In this document: positions 1-10,200 of the stretch, one piece after another
Layout of the letters: every line of letters starts with the position of its first letter
Numbering within the stretch: the first letter of the stretch is position 1
Assembly: GCA_037367405.1 (NCBI GenBank)
Contig: JAZKJV010010535.1
Span: forward strand, 372,001-436,000
Reading direction: 5' to 3'
Length of the DNA stretch: 64,000 nt
DNA from: Ottelia alismoides
Lineage: Eukaryota > Streptophyta > Magnoliopsida > Alismatales > Hydrocharitaceae
Position numbers and translations under genes: made by a program
Notes under the pieces: generated by a model
Seen by the model: the letters and a program-made list of their open reading frames with translations, nothing else
The model's database searches: none
Told to the model about the DNA's origin: nothing

Positions 1-1701
1 GGCCGCCCTGCACCCTCCTGCCTCCGCGCGAGGAGTCGCGCATCACCCGAGCATGCCTTCAGCGCGCTGCCTCAGCCTCCCCCGCTCCCTTTGTCCGCTG
101 TCCCGATGCGTGGCCCGCTCCACTGAAGCACCGCGCGGTCGCCCTCCAGCACCTGCCCGACCCCGTCCGCTCCTGCAACCACCTGATGGAGCCCCGCTCC
201 CATTCCTCGTGCAACACCTTCAACCGCACGTGCGTGGCCCCACCGCCCGTTCCTGCGTGCACCAACCACCTAGAGCCAGCGCAGCACGCGCGTCCTCCGC
301 AGCACGACTTGCGGGCCGACCTCCTGTGCCGTCATCTCTGATGCCAAGCTCTCCTCCCCACGCGTGCGCTGCCCCGTAAGCCGCCACCTCTGCAGCGTCG
401 TCGTTCGCGCCGTCCACGCTACCCGTCGCACGTGGCGGCCGTGCCTCCAGAGACCTCCACCGCCACTGCTCCTCCAACGCCCTTGGCTTCTCAAGGGGCG
501 GCGGCTGCCATCCCTCCTCTTGTGAAGAGAAACGAGAACAAGAACACCAGGGGAGGGCATTTTGATATTAAAATAAAAAATTTGGCAAAAGTTACAAACA
601 AGTCCTCGGGAGTTTCAATAATTGCGAAAATGCCCCTGACAACACACAACACGTATTTTACATGTGATCTACTGGGTAATTTTTGATTTTGCCCCTGTAA
701 TTTATTTCTATTATATTTCTTTGCAGAAACTTTAAACAAATTGCGATTCAGTCCCTATTTGCAGAACAATAATTTGCATGCTTGTTTCATTGAAATAAAT
801 AATTTCATTAGTTGAAAAATTTTGAAAAAACTTGTGTGTACTCCTACTCTGTGCTTAAATGTGGAATATATTTTTCATAGCATTTTTTTTGAAATTTGAT
901 ATTTTTTTAAAAAATCAAGAACAATGTATTTTGTTTGCTCAAAATTTGAAAATTCATAAAAATTTAAAAAATTAGCTTAAAAAATCCATAAAAATTACTG
1001 TAGGTGCATTTTTGTGTGTTTTAACTTCTGACCAATTTTTGTGCACTTTCCATTTTTAAAAATAAAAAAAATAAAAAACTAAATTTCTTAAAAAAATTTT
1101 AGAAATATATAGAAATTCCAAAAATTTTGATCTCTCTGTTTGTAGATGTTTGTCTTTAGTTTATATTAAAAATAATTCTTAGGAGTATTGGACATTTGAA
1201 GGATTTTTAAATTACAAAATACTCCTGACTGTGCATAGTTTGTTTATTTTCCACTGTTTCATTTTTTAAAAATAATAAAAACATCGTAAAATTGCAAAAA
1301 AAATTACTAAAAATATTTAAAATTATACAAAACTCAAAAATATTTTCTTTAGACTTTTCTGTACATTTTTATTTTGAAAAATACAAAAAAGTGTGGTGTG
1401 TGTGTTTATCTTTTGTTCTTATTTCGAAAAATTAAAAAAAATTAAAAATTCAAAAACCACTAGAAATTAGCTTGGAAATTTAACTACTTAGTTTTTAAAT
1501 CGTGCTTCTTGTGTTCGACCCTGGTCAGTATACCAAGTAAAAAGAATAGCAGAAACCGCTTACATTATTTTTATTGACTTATCTTCTCTTAAGTGGTTTA
1601 AATAAATTTTTTCTCGTTGACCGAACCGCGTGGTTGAGAACAATGACGCATCTTGTGAATATTATTTTTCCATCTCGACCACATCGAATTTTGTGTCATC
1701 A
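1..1701 (+). repeat. 5' LTR of element A (3' part only)
   Basis: The segment ends in TGTCATCA just before the primer site. The first 400 bases are GC-rich and match 9824-10200 in the 3' LTR. The rest is AT-rich and lacks any conserved ORF. A stretch at 1506-1535 (TGTTCGACCCTGGT core) matches 24725-24755 in the solo LTR, fixing this as the LTR 3' part. The 5' half lies left of the window. Short ORFs in the GC-rich part are compositional. Confidence 0.85.
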
Positions 1702-1704
1702 GAA

Positions 1705-1722
1705 TGGCGTCGTTGCCGGGGA
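1705..1722 (+). promoter_or_regulatory. Primer-binding site, tRNA-Asp type (element A)
   Basis: TGGCGTCGTTGCCGGGGA matches the complement of the 3' end of plant tRNA-Asp (TGGCGCCGTTGCCGGGGA) at 17 of 18 bases. It lies three bases after the LTR end. It primes minus-strand DNA synthesis and marks the start of the internal region. Confidence 0.92.
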
Positions 1723-3081
1723 GCAGGGCTTTGTAGTCATTTTTCATTTTTGTGATAATTGTCTTTCTATATTATAATTGTTTTCTGACCTTCTCTCTTG
1801 GATTTTTGTGCGAGGAACCGCTTGGATTCGACTCGGACTCTTTGGAGGGATCAACACAGGAGAAAGAGCAGGGATGAGAAGAAAGTAATTATTTTATCTG
1901 AGAGAACATTCTTGACATTATTGTAATAATTTAGGACGCTTTGAACATTGTGGACTTGGGCATTATTCGGGGTCTGTTTCACCGAGCACCGGTGTGCTCG
2001 GGAGACCTCACCGCTGTTTTCCGAGTTTTTGATTTCACCGTCATAACTTCTTATTTGATTTTCTTGGTTTTAGCCCCTAGACGTAGGATTTTCTGATTGA
2101 TTGTGACGTAATATCTTAAGGCCCATCACCTAATTGCTTATCTGTTCCTATAGAATGCAATTGGACCTTTCTAAAAACAAAAAATACAAAAGTTCTTCAT
2201 GATCAATAGAAGTTGCTCGTCTAAGGCTGATTTCCACGTGCATCATATAGTTAGTTTACTTTCTGTATTTAATTTATGCGCGGATCATATTGTATGTAGA
2301 GTGCTGGAGTAAGGTATGCATTTTCTATCTCTGCATGCATCATCTTGTTTAGCCGTGCATTGGCTTTTTCGACTTCCTCCCTCTGTTTTCGACTCAAATT
2401 AATCAAAGAGGAAATCGGAAAGCTCGTTAGGCGTTATCATTGAAAATATCCAAAAAAATCAAAAAAATCAAAAAAATCAAAAAATTAAAAAAATTGGGAT
2501 TGTAATTGAACTTGACTCTAAAATTAAACGTAACTGATTCCTCATTGTATTGGGAGAGAAATCCCCTCATTGTTTGCGCTTTTACTCGCTCGCGTACACA
2601 CTAAGGTGTAGTTCCCAAATCCTATTTAAGCCTTCTAAGTGTTTGTACAACTTTGTCTTATCACCTAACTCATAAAATTGAAAAGATAAAGACCAAATCT
2701 CACGTCTTCACATTTGCGTAGAGTTGGTGAATTGGGGGTTTGCCTTGTGTTTGAATGTCTTTGTTGTGAGTTGGTTACGATCGTCTTTAATTCATTAGCA
2801 ACCACTCTCTCTCTTCGTTCCCACCTTCTATCTCTCTTTCTACTCTCCCACCCTCCCTCCTTCATTTCCCTCTCTTCATGATGGGTCACACTCCATTCTA
2901 GCCGGATTTTGCGGCTTCTTATATTCATGCCCATCATTCCCGCCCACTCTCTTAGGAGGTCAAAACCCCGTCTGATTTCCCATCTTCTCCCTACCCTCCC
3001 TCCCATTCGGGACATGCTGTGAGTGACACTCAAAGAGTTTAGATTGACAATATACGAGACACGGGTGCTCACCTTACTGAG
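1723..3081 (+). other. Untranslated leader of element A
   Basis: There is no supported gene. The leader contains an A-rich simple stretch at 2450-2500 (repeats of CAAAAAAAT) and a CT-rich segment at 2800-2880. A minus-strand ORF here (2665-3123) is only the complement of the CT-rich stretch. The gag reading frame starts after it. Confidence 0.7.
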
Positions 3082-3740
3082 ATGAGAGTGCATCACATAG
3101 GCAATCATATGTCGCAGTTGCAAGCTTTAGATGACTTTTATCCTGGGACATTGGATGAGTACACAGATCAGGAAGGTCAGTCCGCTTCTACTTTGAGACC
3201 CTTTGTTCTGGATTTAGAATTAATTGATGTACTGCCCAAATTTTTATGGGAAGTGCATGAGGAACCATATTTGCATATCGACGAGTTTGAGGATATTTGT
3301 GGATCACGATCATATTTTGATGTAACTTCTGAGGACATGATGCTGATTACCTTCCCATTTACACTTCAGAGTAGAGCCAAGAGTTGGCACAAACGATTGG
3401 GGGGGGGGGGAGATTGCTACGTGGGGAGATTTACGATCGTTGTTTTTGCAGAAATTTTACCCCCAGCGTAGAGCAGAGATGATGCGGTCTTGTATTCGTG
3501 ATTTTTTAGTTAACCCCCCAGAAGCCATTGATAGATTCATGGTTGAGGTTACAAGAACTTTTGAGGCGATTTCTGGATCATGGATTTTCGATGACTGACC
3601 TTATCCACATCGCCATGAGGGGGAGGACTGCAGAGCATATTTCATATGTTATTACCTCGTGTGGTGGTTCACACCACTATCCCGACATGGACTTAGTTGA
3701 GAGCATCTTGGATACACTTTTAGACACTGCATATACATGA
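3082..3740 (+). pseudogene. Broken gag (capsid-like region) of element A
   Basis: Gag packages the element's RNA into particles. The translation of 3082-3400 has the Athila/Ty3 gag pattern: a segment with ...LPKF.., then EEPYLHIDEFEDIC, then MLITFPFTLQSRAKSWH, equivalent to the family's GEDPYKHLKEF and LRAFPFSLADAAKDW blocks. A run of G residues at 3399-3411 then shifts the frame. After it, sense resumes in another frame (GEIATW.DLRSLFLQKFYPQRRAEM), followed by 3528-3740 (IDSWLRLQELLRRF, then SCGGS), which fits the later gag core. At least two frameshifts make it non-functional as it stands. The likely original start is ATG 3082, though an earlier start cannot be excluded. The frame leads into the acidic region that follows. 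Confidence 0.75.
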
Positions 3741-3773
3741 GATGATTTATTCGGGACAACACACGATGGGAAT

Positions 3774-4841
3774 ATGACAACATATGAGTGTGTGACACAT
3801 CATGCCGATCTTGACAACACACACAAATCCGAGGATATGGATGATACTGCTTATCATTTGATGGATGTGTTGACTACCACTGTGAGTTCCAAGAGCTGGA
3901 CATTGGTTGAATTTCCATTAGATTTACAATCAGATTTTGAGCCAGTCCCGATCTTTCACGTAGAAGATTCTTAGATTTTAGATCTGCTAGTATCCCACAA
4001 AATAGAGGAGGAGCCCACATCTCAGCCATCCTTTTAGTCATTCCATTATCCATGTCCAGTTGAGTCAGTGTCTTTTCTTCACAAGATCTTCTCAGACTCG
4101 GAGATATATTTGGATTCATCTCAGCCATGAGAGCTTGATGAGGGACCGATTTTTTATTCGACAAGCCTTGCTAGTCCCATATTTGAGCCATGTGTCCTCT
4201 CAATAGATGAGGTCGATACATTTTTGGAGGACATGATTTTTAGCAGCATTGATCCCAAGTTCCCTGATGATTCGACATTACTCCCCGAGGGCTATCTACG
4301 GGAGAATGCCATGGACCATATGTACTCGGTTTCACTTTTTGGGAGTGCATCCGATCTGTCGGATCACGAGACTGAGTCTTCTGATATTTTTGAGCATGAA
4401 TTTGATGATTCTCTCCTCGACAACCCTCGCGAGGATGACCCGATCTTTGAGGTATTCGATGATTTCACTAATTTGTCTACATTATATGGATCGGATATCA
4501 GCCTTTGTAGTGAGTCTCCTGATCATGATCTTCCTTATCTATTTGAGACTGTGATCGACGTGGAGGATTCCCTGACAGATCCTTCCTTCTCCACGTTTGA
4601 CTTCTTCGGCTCTACCCCTTCACTCCATACAGATCTTGACCCGATGATTTCTTTTGTGCTACCGGAGCCCAATTTCAACTTCCCATCTCTTTACCCGGTA
4701 GAAAACACCCGCCTGATTGTTTATCTGGGTGTTATCATTTACTCTGTTGACCTCGTTGTTATTCTCCCGTCGAGACTGCAACGACAGTACGGTATTCGCA
4801 TTACAGATGTCGTCTTGAACCTTGATACGACGTTGTCCTAA
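3774..4841 (+). pseudogene. Acidic (Asp/Glu-rich) ORF of element A, unknown role, lightly broken
   Basis: I do not recognise this as a named family. The longest open stretch has its first ATG at 4233 and ends at 4841. Reading upstream, the same acidic composition continues with only a few stops (near 3974 and 4128), so it was probably one protein of about 350 residues from 3774. It is full of Asp, Glu, Ser and Phe with recurrent patterns such as DDP.FEVFDDF and DSLTDPSFSTFDFFG. No zinc knuckle, protease DTG/DSG, RT FVDD box or integrase motif is visible. It occupies the place where pol would lie. Just after it, at 4872-4894, is a GCTTGTTGAGAGG motif that resembles a conserved stretch found downstream of pol in many Athila/Tat elements. 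It could be a gag C-terminal domain or a separate accessory protein. Confidence 0.55.
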
Positions 4842-4978
4842 CATTTACGCCCAGCTAGGGGCATAAAGTCTAACGCTTGTTGAGAGGCACCTCAATATTG
4901 TTCCATTGTCTAGATCATTCTGTCCATATCATGCATTCTTTCTATCTCACACCCCATCTCCATCTCATGATTATTCCG

Positions 4979-5331
4979 TACTTAGGGTGTACTTTACCCT
5001 AAGTACAGGGGGGTGTCAGACTTGTGATTTTTTCTTTTCATTTCTTTTACCTCTGTTTTGCTGCCTATACCTAGGAATATTCTACCCTAAGTATAGCGAA
5101 GGCAGACTCTGTATATCCATCTCCTCAGTTTTCTCCTTGTGTATAGTCTTCTATACTTACGATTACTTGATCCTAAGTATAGGGGGGATCACCGACTTCT
5201 ATTGATTATATTCTTTTATTCGTCATTGTAGTATACTATTCTTTTCACTTTTCTATATTTAGCACGAGTTATGTCTTTATTTCCAGCTCTTTGATCACTA
5301 TGAGGACATAGTTCGAGCTAAGTATAGGGGG
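4979..5331 (+). repeat. Cluster of four PPT-like hairpins (element A)
   Basis: Four units share one design: TATACTTAGG, a short loop, then CCTAAGTATA followed by a G-run. They lie at 4979-5013, 5065-5098, 5151-5188 and 5301-5331. In the second the G-run has decayed (GTATAGCGAAG). The last has a longer loop, with GAGGACATAG before AGCTAAGTATAGGGG. The right half of each equals the true polypurine tract found beside the LTRs. The same arrangement recurs in three other internal regions in this window. Confidence 0.8.
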
Positions 5332-7088
5332 TGTCCTATATATTGTATATATACTTTAGCCATAACTTGTACTTTCATATCTTTAATGTGGCTAAAATAC
5401 TGTATAAATTCTCAAAAAAATACTAAAAAAACTAATAAAAAAATTAACTAATAAAAAAGATGCAGAAAATTCCTCAAAATTTTTTTGTTTATACCAATTA
5501 ATAAATCAGTTTAAAATATTTTGAAAAATAGTTTGAAAGTAGTTTGAAAATCTATTTGAAAAAACTTTTGAAAACTATTTGAAAAATGTTTGAAAAATAT
5601 TTTCAACCTTTTGTAAAAATATCATGTCTTGTAAATTTTTATCTTTGTGTGAAAGAAAATTATTTTGTAAAAAACTATTTGCAAATGTTTGGAAAAATGG
5701 TTGAAAAATTATTTTGAAAATCTATATATGTTGTTTGAAAAATGTTTGCAAAATAGTTTTCAAATGTGTGTAAATGTTTGTAAAATTGTTTGAAAAATTA
5801 TTTTGGACTATAGTTTTCAAAATTATTTGTAAAATAATTTTCAAATAAATTAGAGGAATATATGCATCACAAAAATAAAAACATGTATAAAATAAAAATT
5901 AAAAAAATCCAACTATGTATATACCTGTATAAATTACTCAAGTTGTAAATTGTTGAATCTGATTCTTGTAAAACAATTGACTAACTCCTGTGTAAATATG
6001 TAACTCATCCCTAACTTTAAAAAAAATAAAAAATTATGTATATACTTTTATATATTACTAACTACTTGCAAAAAAAACTTTGTGCATGTGCATCATCATT
6101 TTCCAAAAATCCATCAAAATTTAAAAAATTTTGAAAATGGTTTCACAAAAAGATTTTTGATTTCATTTCCTTGCATGTACATATTTTCTTGCATTTGCAT
6201 GAGCATTTTTCAGAATTGTCATGACAATTAAACTAAGTCTGGAATAAATTTGAAGAATGGAGCTTAGTTGGACCTTAATCCACTTAATTTCAGAGGAACC
6301 TTATAAGATTTGGAGTTAAGACTTTTCAGGTCCTAGTGACTTAATTCTTTAAGGCCATAAGACTATGTTCACATGTCATCTTGATGAGTCTAAGTAGAAT
6401 ATTTAACAACACACGGATGATTCTTTCAGACCGTGGCTTACCTTGGACAAAGCACTCTACACGTAGCTCTTCATGGAGGAGGTAGTGAGGGAGCAGAATC
6501 TTTTATCTTGGGGTAGCATACGAGGGTAGTACATCTAGGTGGAACCTCTCGTCCTCCTCTAGGAGGGAAGTGTGTCTCAACCTGGTTTGGTAATGTTGAG
6601 GTCTAAAGACCAGATGCTGTGGGGTTGCAATAATGCTTCAAAAGAGGGATACTCTACTGGCTTAAGAGGCAAAACTCCTTATGTACATGCTGCACCTTGT
6701 ATATATTTTCAAAAAAAAGAAAAAAAATGCAAAATCTCCAAAAGTGGACAAGCCTGATAGAAAAATAAAATGCTTGCTGGAGTGTATATACAAGTGAAAA
6801 AAAGAATAAGAGCTTCAAAGTCAAATATTTGTGAGCTTGCAAAGGGTGACATGGCTACACTAGTCATGCATCCAAGCATAGGTAACTACACTGGTTACCG
6901 TCCATTCTCTTCTCCATCCCCTCTTCTTGAGCTGGTTGTACTCGAACTTAGAAGGGAATATCCCCTCTCCTCGAGGAAAGAGTTGCCAGACCGGGGAATT
7001 AGAGTTACCTTGTTGAGAGAGGCCGTTTCTTTGCTACTTTTGAGATGAGGAGCTATATTTCACTTACACGTACAAGTAAGAACTCATA
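5332..7088 (+). other. 3' untranslated region of element A
   Basis: No gene is supported. 5480-5870 is a low-complexity block of degenerate TTTGAAAAATGTTTG units, seen again at 18900-19560 and weakly at 44140-44230 and 50340-50420. 6228-7088 matches, in reverse orientation, the 3' noncoding end of element B (14921-16003), so it is an ordinary conserved part of these elements. Short ORFs here look accidental. Confidence 0.7.
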
Positions 7089-7229
7089 GGGTTCGTTTGG
7101 TTGCAGGGTTGGACAGGGTTGGGTTGGGTTGGGTACTATTCACAGGGGTATCCCCTCCTCACAGTTTACTATTCACCCAGCCCTGTGAATAGTACCCAAC
7201 CCTGCCCAACCCTGCAACCAAACGAACCC
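7089..7229. mobile_element. Foldback MITE, 141 bp
   Basis: The ends are long inverted repeats (GGGTTCGTTTGGTTGCAGGG at the left, its complement at the right). They extend inward about 55-60 bases with small differences and share the GGGTACTATTCACAGGG block. It is flanked by ATA on both sides (7086-7088, 7230-7232), a likely 3-base target duplication. The size, GTTTGGTT-type terminus and 3-base duplication suggest a Tourist/PIF-Harbinger-like MITE, although the usual duplication is TWA (TAA or TTA). It sits in the 3' untranslated region of element A and codes for nothing. Confidence 0.8.
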
Positions 7230-7509
7230 ATAGTCATAAGAATTTGTGTATGTAGACTTATTCTGATCTGACTGTTGAGGCGACCTGAATAAGAGTCTTA
7301 TGGAACTTAGAGGCTGTTAGGTTTTAATTCCATTTCCCATTAAGGTTCTGACACACTAATAATCCAAAGGTCCGACAGAGTTCCATACTACATTTTTATG
7401 AAGATAAGTTTAAAAGCCAACATTGTTCTAAATTCTTTCCTTTTTCTTTTCTTTATTTTTGTTTTCACTTATTTTTCAAATAAGTGTTTGCTAAGGGACT
7501 AGCAAAGGT

Positions 7510-7523
7510 AAAGTATAGGGGAA
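7510..7523 (+). promoter_or_regulatory. Polypurine tract of element A
   Basis: AAAGTATAGGGGAA lies directly before the 3' LTR start (TGATGAATCC at 7524). It primes plus-strand synthesis. It matches the tracts of element B and of the three-LTR array. Confidence 0.85.
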
Positions 7524-8636
7524 TGATGAATCCATGATTCATCATCTTTATTCTTTTATTTTAGCCTCATTTCCTTAGTCAAACACCTGTAAATACCACT
7601 AATTCCATAATTTTACCATTTTGCATGCATTTGTTAAAATTGCATTTTTAACACTTTTTGTACATAAATAAAAGAACAAAGAAGAATAGAAAAGAAAAGA
7701 AAAGGATGTGTTTATGCAATAAATACAGACTGATCCGAACCCCGAGAGAAGGTCAAGACTTGACCTGATCGATCAGGAATAAAGTAGGGGAAGATAGGGT
7801 CTTCTGTTAGAAAAACCAAAAATATTTTGTAAATATTTTTCCTGTATTTTTGTATAAAACTTACATTATTTTATTTGTACATAATTTGACCTTGAATTAA
7901 TTATTTTTGTAAATAAAATTGTAAAAAAATGTGTTGTAAATAATAAAAATATTTGTAAATTAAAATATTATATATATTACAAATAATCGCACCAAAAAAA
8001 AGCCGCAAAGTGACAATTGAAACACTAATTCCGGCTCCATACGAGCTCAAATTGAACCAAACTCACTTCCATCATACTCTAAATTAAATTATCTTTCAAA
8101 TGGCTGTGGTTTCATAATTTTTGGAGTTACGGTTAAAAAGTCAATTTTCTAGGGTGTTTTATGCAGTTTAACCATTACTTGTTGTATATATTTTATTAAT
8201 AATTATTTTTTTATAATGTATATAATTGTAAATATTATTTTCATTAAAAATAAAATTAAAAAATAAAAAAATCTTTTATAAAAATTATTTCCTTATTTGT
8301 ACATATGTATATTGTATTATATGTGTATAATGTGTGTATACAACTAACTTCCTTAAATAAAAATCACCAAAAAAATTAATTATCTAATAATATTTAATTA
8401 ATTTAATATAATTACGAAATTTGTAATTAATTATTTAATTTATGTGATTTATTTGATTTATACACTTACCATGTATATAGGATTTTATTTCATACCTTTA
8501 ATGACTACCATTATGGTGGTTAATTGATTTCCATAAATTACTTTATTTATTTATTTAATTTAATTTCGAATTTCGAAATTAATTAATTACTTATTTTATT
8601 TATTTTATTTTATTAACCAATAAACACTTTCCTTAT

Positions 8637-8646
8637 TTATATATAG
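8637..8646 (+). promoter_or_regulatory. Candidate TATA box in LTR of element A
   Basis: TTATATATAG is the best TATA-like site just upstream of the GC-rich half. Downstream at 8817 an ATGG in fair context precedes AAG/GTGAG at 8835-8840, a good plant 5' splice-site match. A spliced LTR transcript is possible but is inferred only. Confidence 0.45.
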
Positions 8647-9446
8647 CTTCCATTTTTGACTTTTGTCTTCTTTTTAATGGGCTCCTCCTCCCTCATTTCT
8701 TCTTTGATCGATCTTTGGTGGAGAGGAGCCCGATCTCCGAGATCTTTCTTATTGAAGAAGGGTACCTAGCCTCCGAGCCGTTCGGTGACAACGCGTCGGC
8801 CCTCGTCGAGGCCATCATGGCATTTCCGAACCCCAAGGTGAGATCCAATTTATTTGCCGTCTTTTTCTATAGATAAATCATAGTTTTAATCTTAGCTTCG
8901 ATTTTATTAGTTTTTAGATATTAAAAATCACACAAAATCCATCACATTTTAATTCACGTCCGACACCGATTTGCCATCTCATTTTTCGACCCACTCATTT
9001 TACATTCTACCTCACGCAACCTTCCACCTCCGACCACACACGGTGGTCAGAGACACGGATCTCTCTCCCATTTCGCGGATCTGAATCCATTCACTTATCG
9101 TATTATTGTGCATAAATAATAAAAAAGTAAAAAATCATATAATTGTTTTTCTTGTACATCTCACATTTGTTTTTACAGGAAGAACTTAAAAAAAATAAAA
9201 TTTTTGATTTGCATCTAAAAAAAATAAAAAAATTAATCAAACATTTTTTTCTCTTTTTGTTCTTGTTTACACTTTAAAAAAAATTTCATTTCATTCACTA
9301 TTTGTGTAAATAAAAGAATATTAAAAAAACAAAAAAAATAAATAAACAGCAGTGGGCCGGCCAGCCGCCAGCCCCACGCCCGCGCCGTGACGGTCGATTC
9401 CGCCCCGCGCCCCTTCGCCCGGCTACCTAGGCGGCACGCCGGCCGC

Positions 9447-9990
9447 ACCTCTGCCCTTTCCCCCGTGCGGTGGCGCAGACCTCCTTTGACCTCGACACGC
9501 GCACGGCTGCGCGACACTCCACCGTCTGCAAGCCGTCCGCCCTGCACCGTCCTGCCTCCGCGCAAGGCGCCACGCGTTGCCCGACCATGCCTCCAGCGTG
9601 CCGCCTTGGCCTCCCCCGCTTCCTTCGTTCGCTGTCCCGATGCGTGGCCCGCACAACTGAAGCATCGTGCGACCGCCCTCCAGCACCCGGCCGACCTTCA
9701 GCACCCGGCCGCCCTCCAGATCTGCACCGCCCGTCGCCCTTTCCCACGCACGGTGGAGCAGACCTCCTTCTACCTCGACACACGTGCGGCTGAGCGACAC
9801 TCCACCGTCCGCGAGCCGGCCGCCCTACACCCTCCTGCCTCCGCGCGAGGCACCGCGCATCGCCGAGTATGCCTCCAGCGCGCCGCCTCAGCCTCCCCGC
9901 TCCCTTCGTCCGCTGTCCCGACACGTGGCCCGTGCCGCTGAAGCACCGCGCGGCTGCCCTCCAGCACCCGACCGACCCCGTCCGCTCCTG
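9447..9990 (+). repeat. Two-copy GC-rich tandem repeat, period about 283 bp
   Basis: GGTGG.GCAGACCTCCTT recurs at 9469 and 9752, followed by parallel runs (GACCTCGACAC/TACCTCGACAC, the CTCCACCGTC block, and the CGCTGTCCCGA block) at the same offset. Only the second unit has its counterpart at the window start, which may be because the window cuts the first. Confidence 0.7.
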
Positions 9991-10200
9991 CAACCACCTG
10001 ACAGAGCCCCGCTCCCGTTCCTCGTGCAACACCTTCAAGCGCACGTGCGCGGCCTCGCCGCCCATTCCCGCGCGCACCAACCGCCTGTAGCCGGCGCAAC
10101 ACGCACATCCTCCACAGTGCAACTCGCGGGCCGACCTCCTGTGCTTCCATCTCTGACGCTGAGCTCTCCTCCCCACGTGTGTGCTGCCCCGCAAGCCAAC

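Larger units (their letters stand above)
1..10200 (+). mobile_element. Element A: pol-less Athila-like LTR retrotransposon, 5' end off window, 3' end truncated
   Basis: Seen: an LTR end at 1701, a primer site two bases later, an internal region of about 5.8 kb, a purine-rich tract at 7510-7523, and a second LTR starting at 7524. The GC-rich start of the window (1-400) repeats at 9824-10200 with high similarity, so both are the same part of one LTR. The internal region carries a gag remnant and an acidic ORF, but I find no protease, reverse transcriptase, RNase H or integrase. Knowledge: a tRNA-Asp primer and long LTRs are typical of the Athila lineage of Ty3 elements. Inference: this is a non-autonomous relative using enzymes supplied by a pol-bearing lineage. 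The 3' LTR stops abruptly at 10200, where element B begins. The 5' boundary and its target duplication lie outside the window. Confidence 0.85.
7524..10200 (+). repeat. 3' LTR of element A, truncated
   Basis: It starts TGATGAATC, spacer CAT, then the inverted copy, forming a 9-bp hairpin. The AT-rich first kilobase aligns with the start of the solo LTR at 21232. The GC-rich part at 9350-10200 matches the window start. It ends at 10200 without the AT-rich tail and TGTCATCA terminus present at 400-1701, because element B starts at 10201. Long ORFs on both strands at 9387-10227 are a by-product of GC-rich composition and do not resemble known proteins. Confidence 0.85.

Noticed and set aside
1506..1535. 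TGTTCGACCCTGG stretch resembling a tRNA T-arm
   Set aside because: No tRNA fold can be drawn around it. The same motif occurs at a fixed place near the 3' end of several LTRs (24725, 42500, 54890), so it is an LTR feature.
2665..3123. 152-codon minus-strand ORF
   Set aside because: Complement of the CT-rich leader of element A. Its Glu/Arg-rich translation is a composition effect, and it overlaps the gag start.
4979..5331. Hairpins followed by G-runs read as bacterial-type terminators
   Set aside because: The context is a plant LTR element, there is no U-run, and the right arm equals the PPT.
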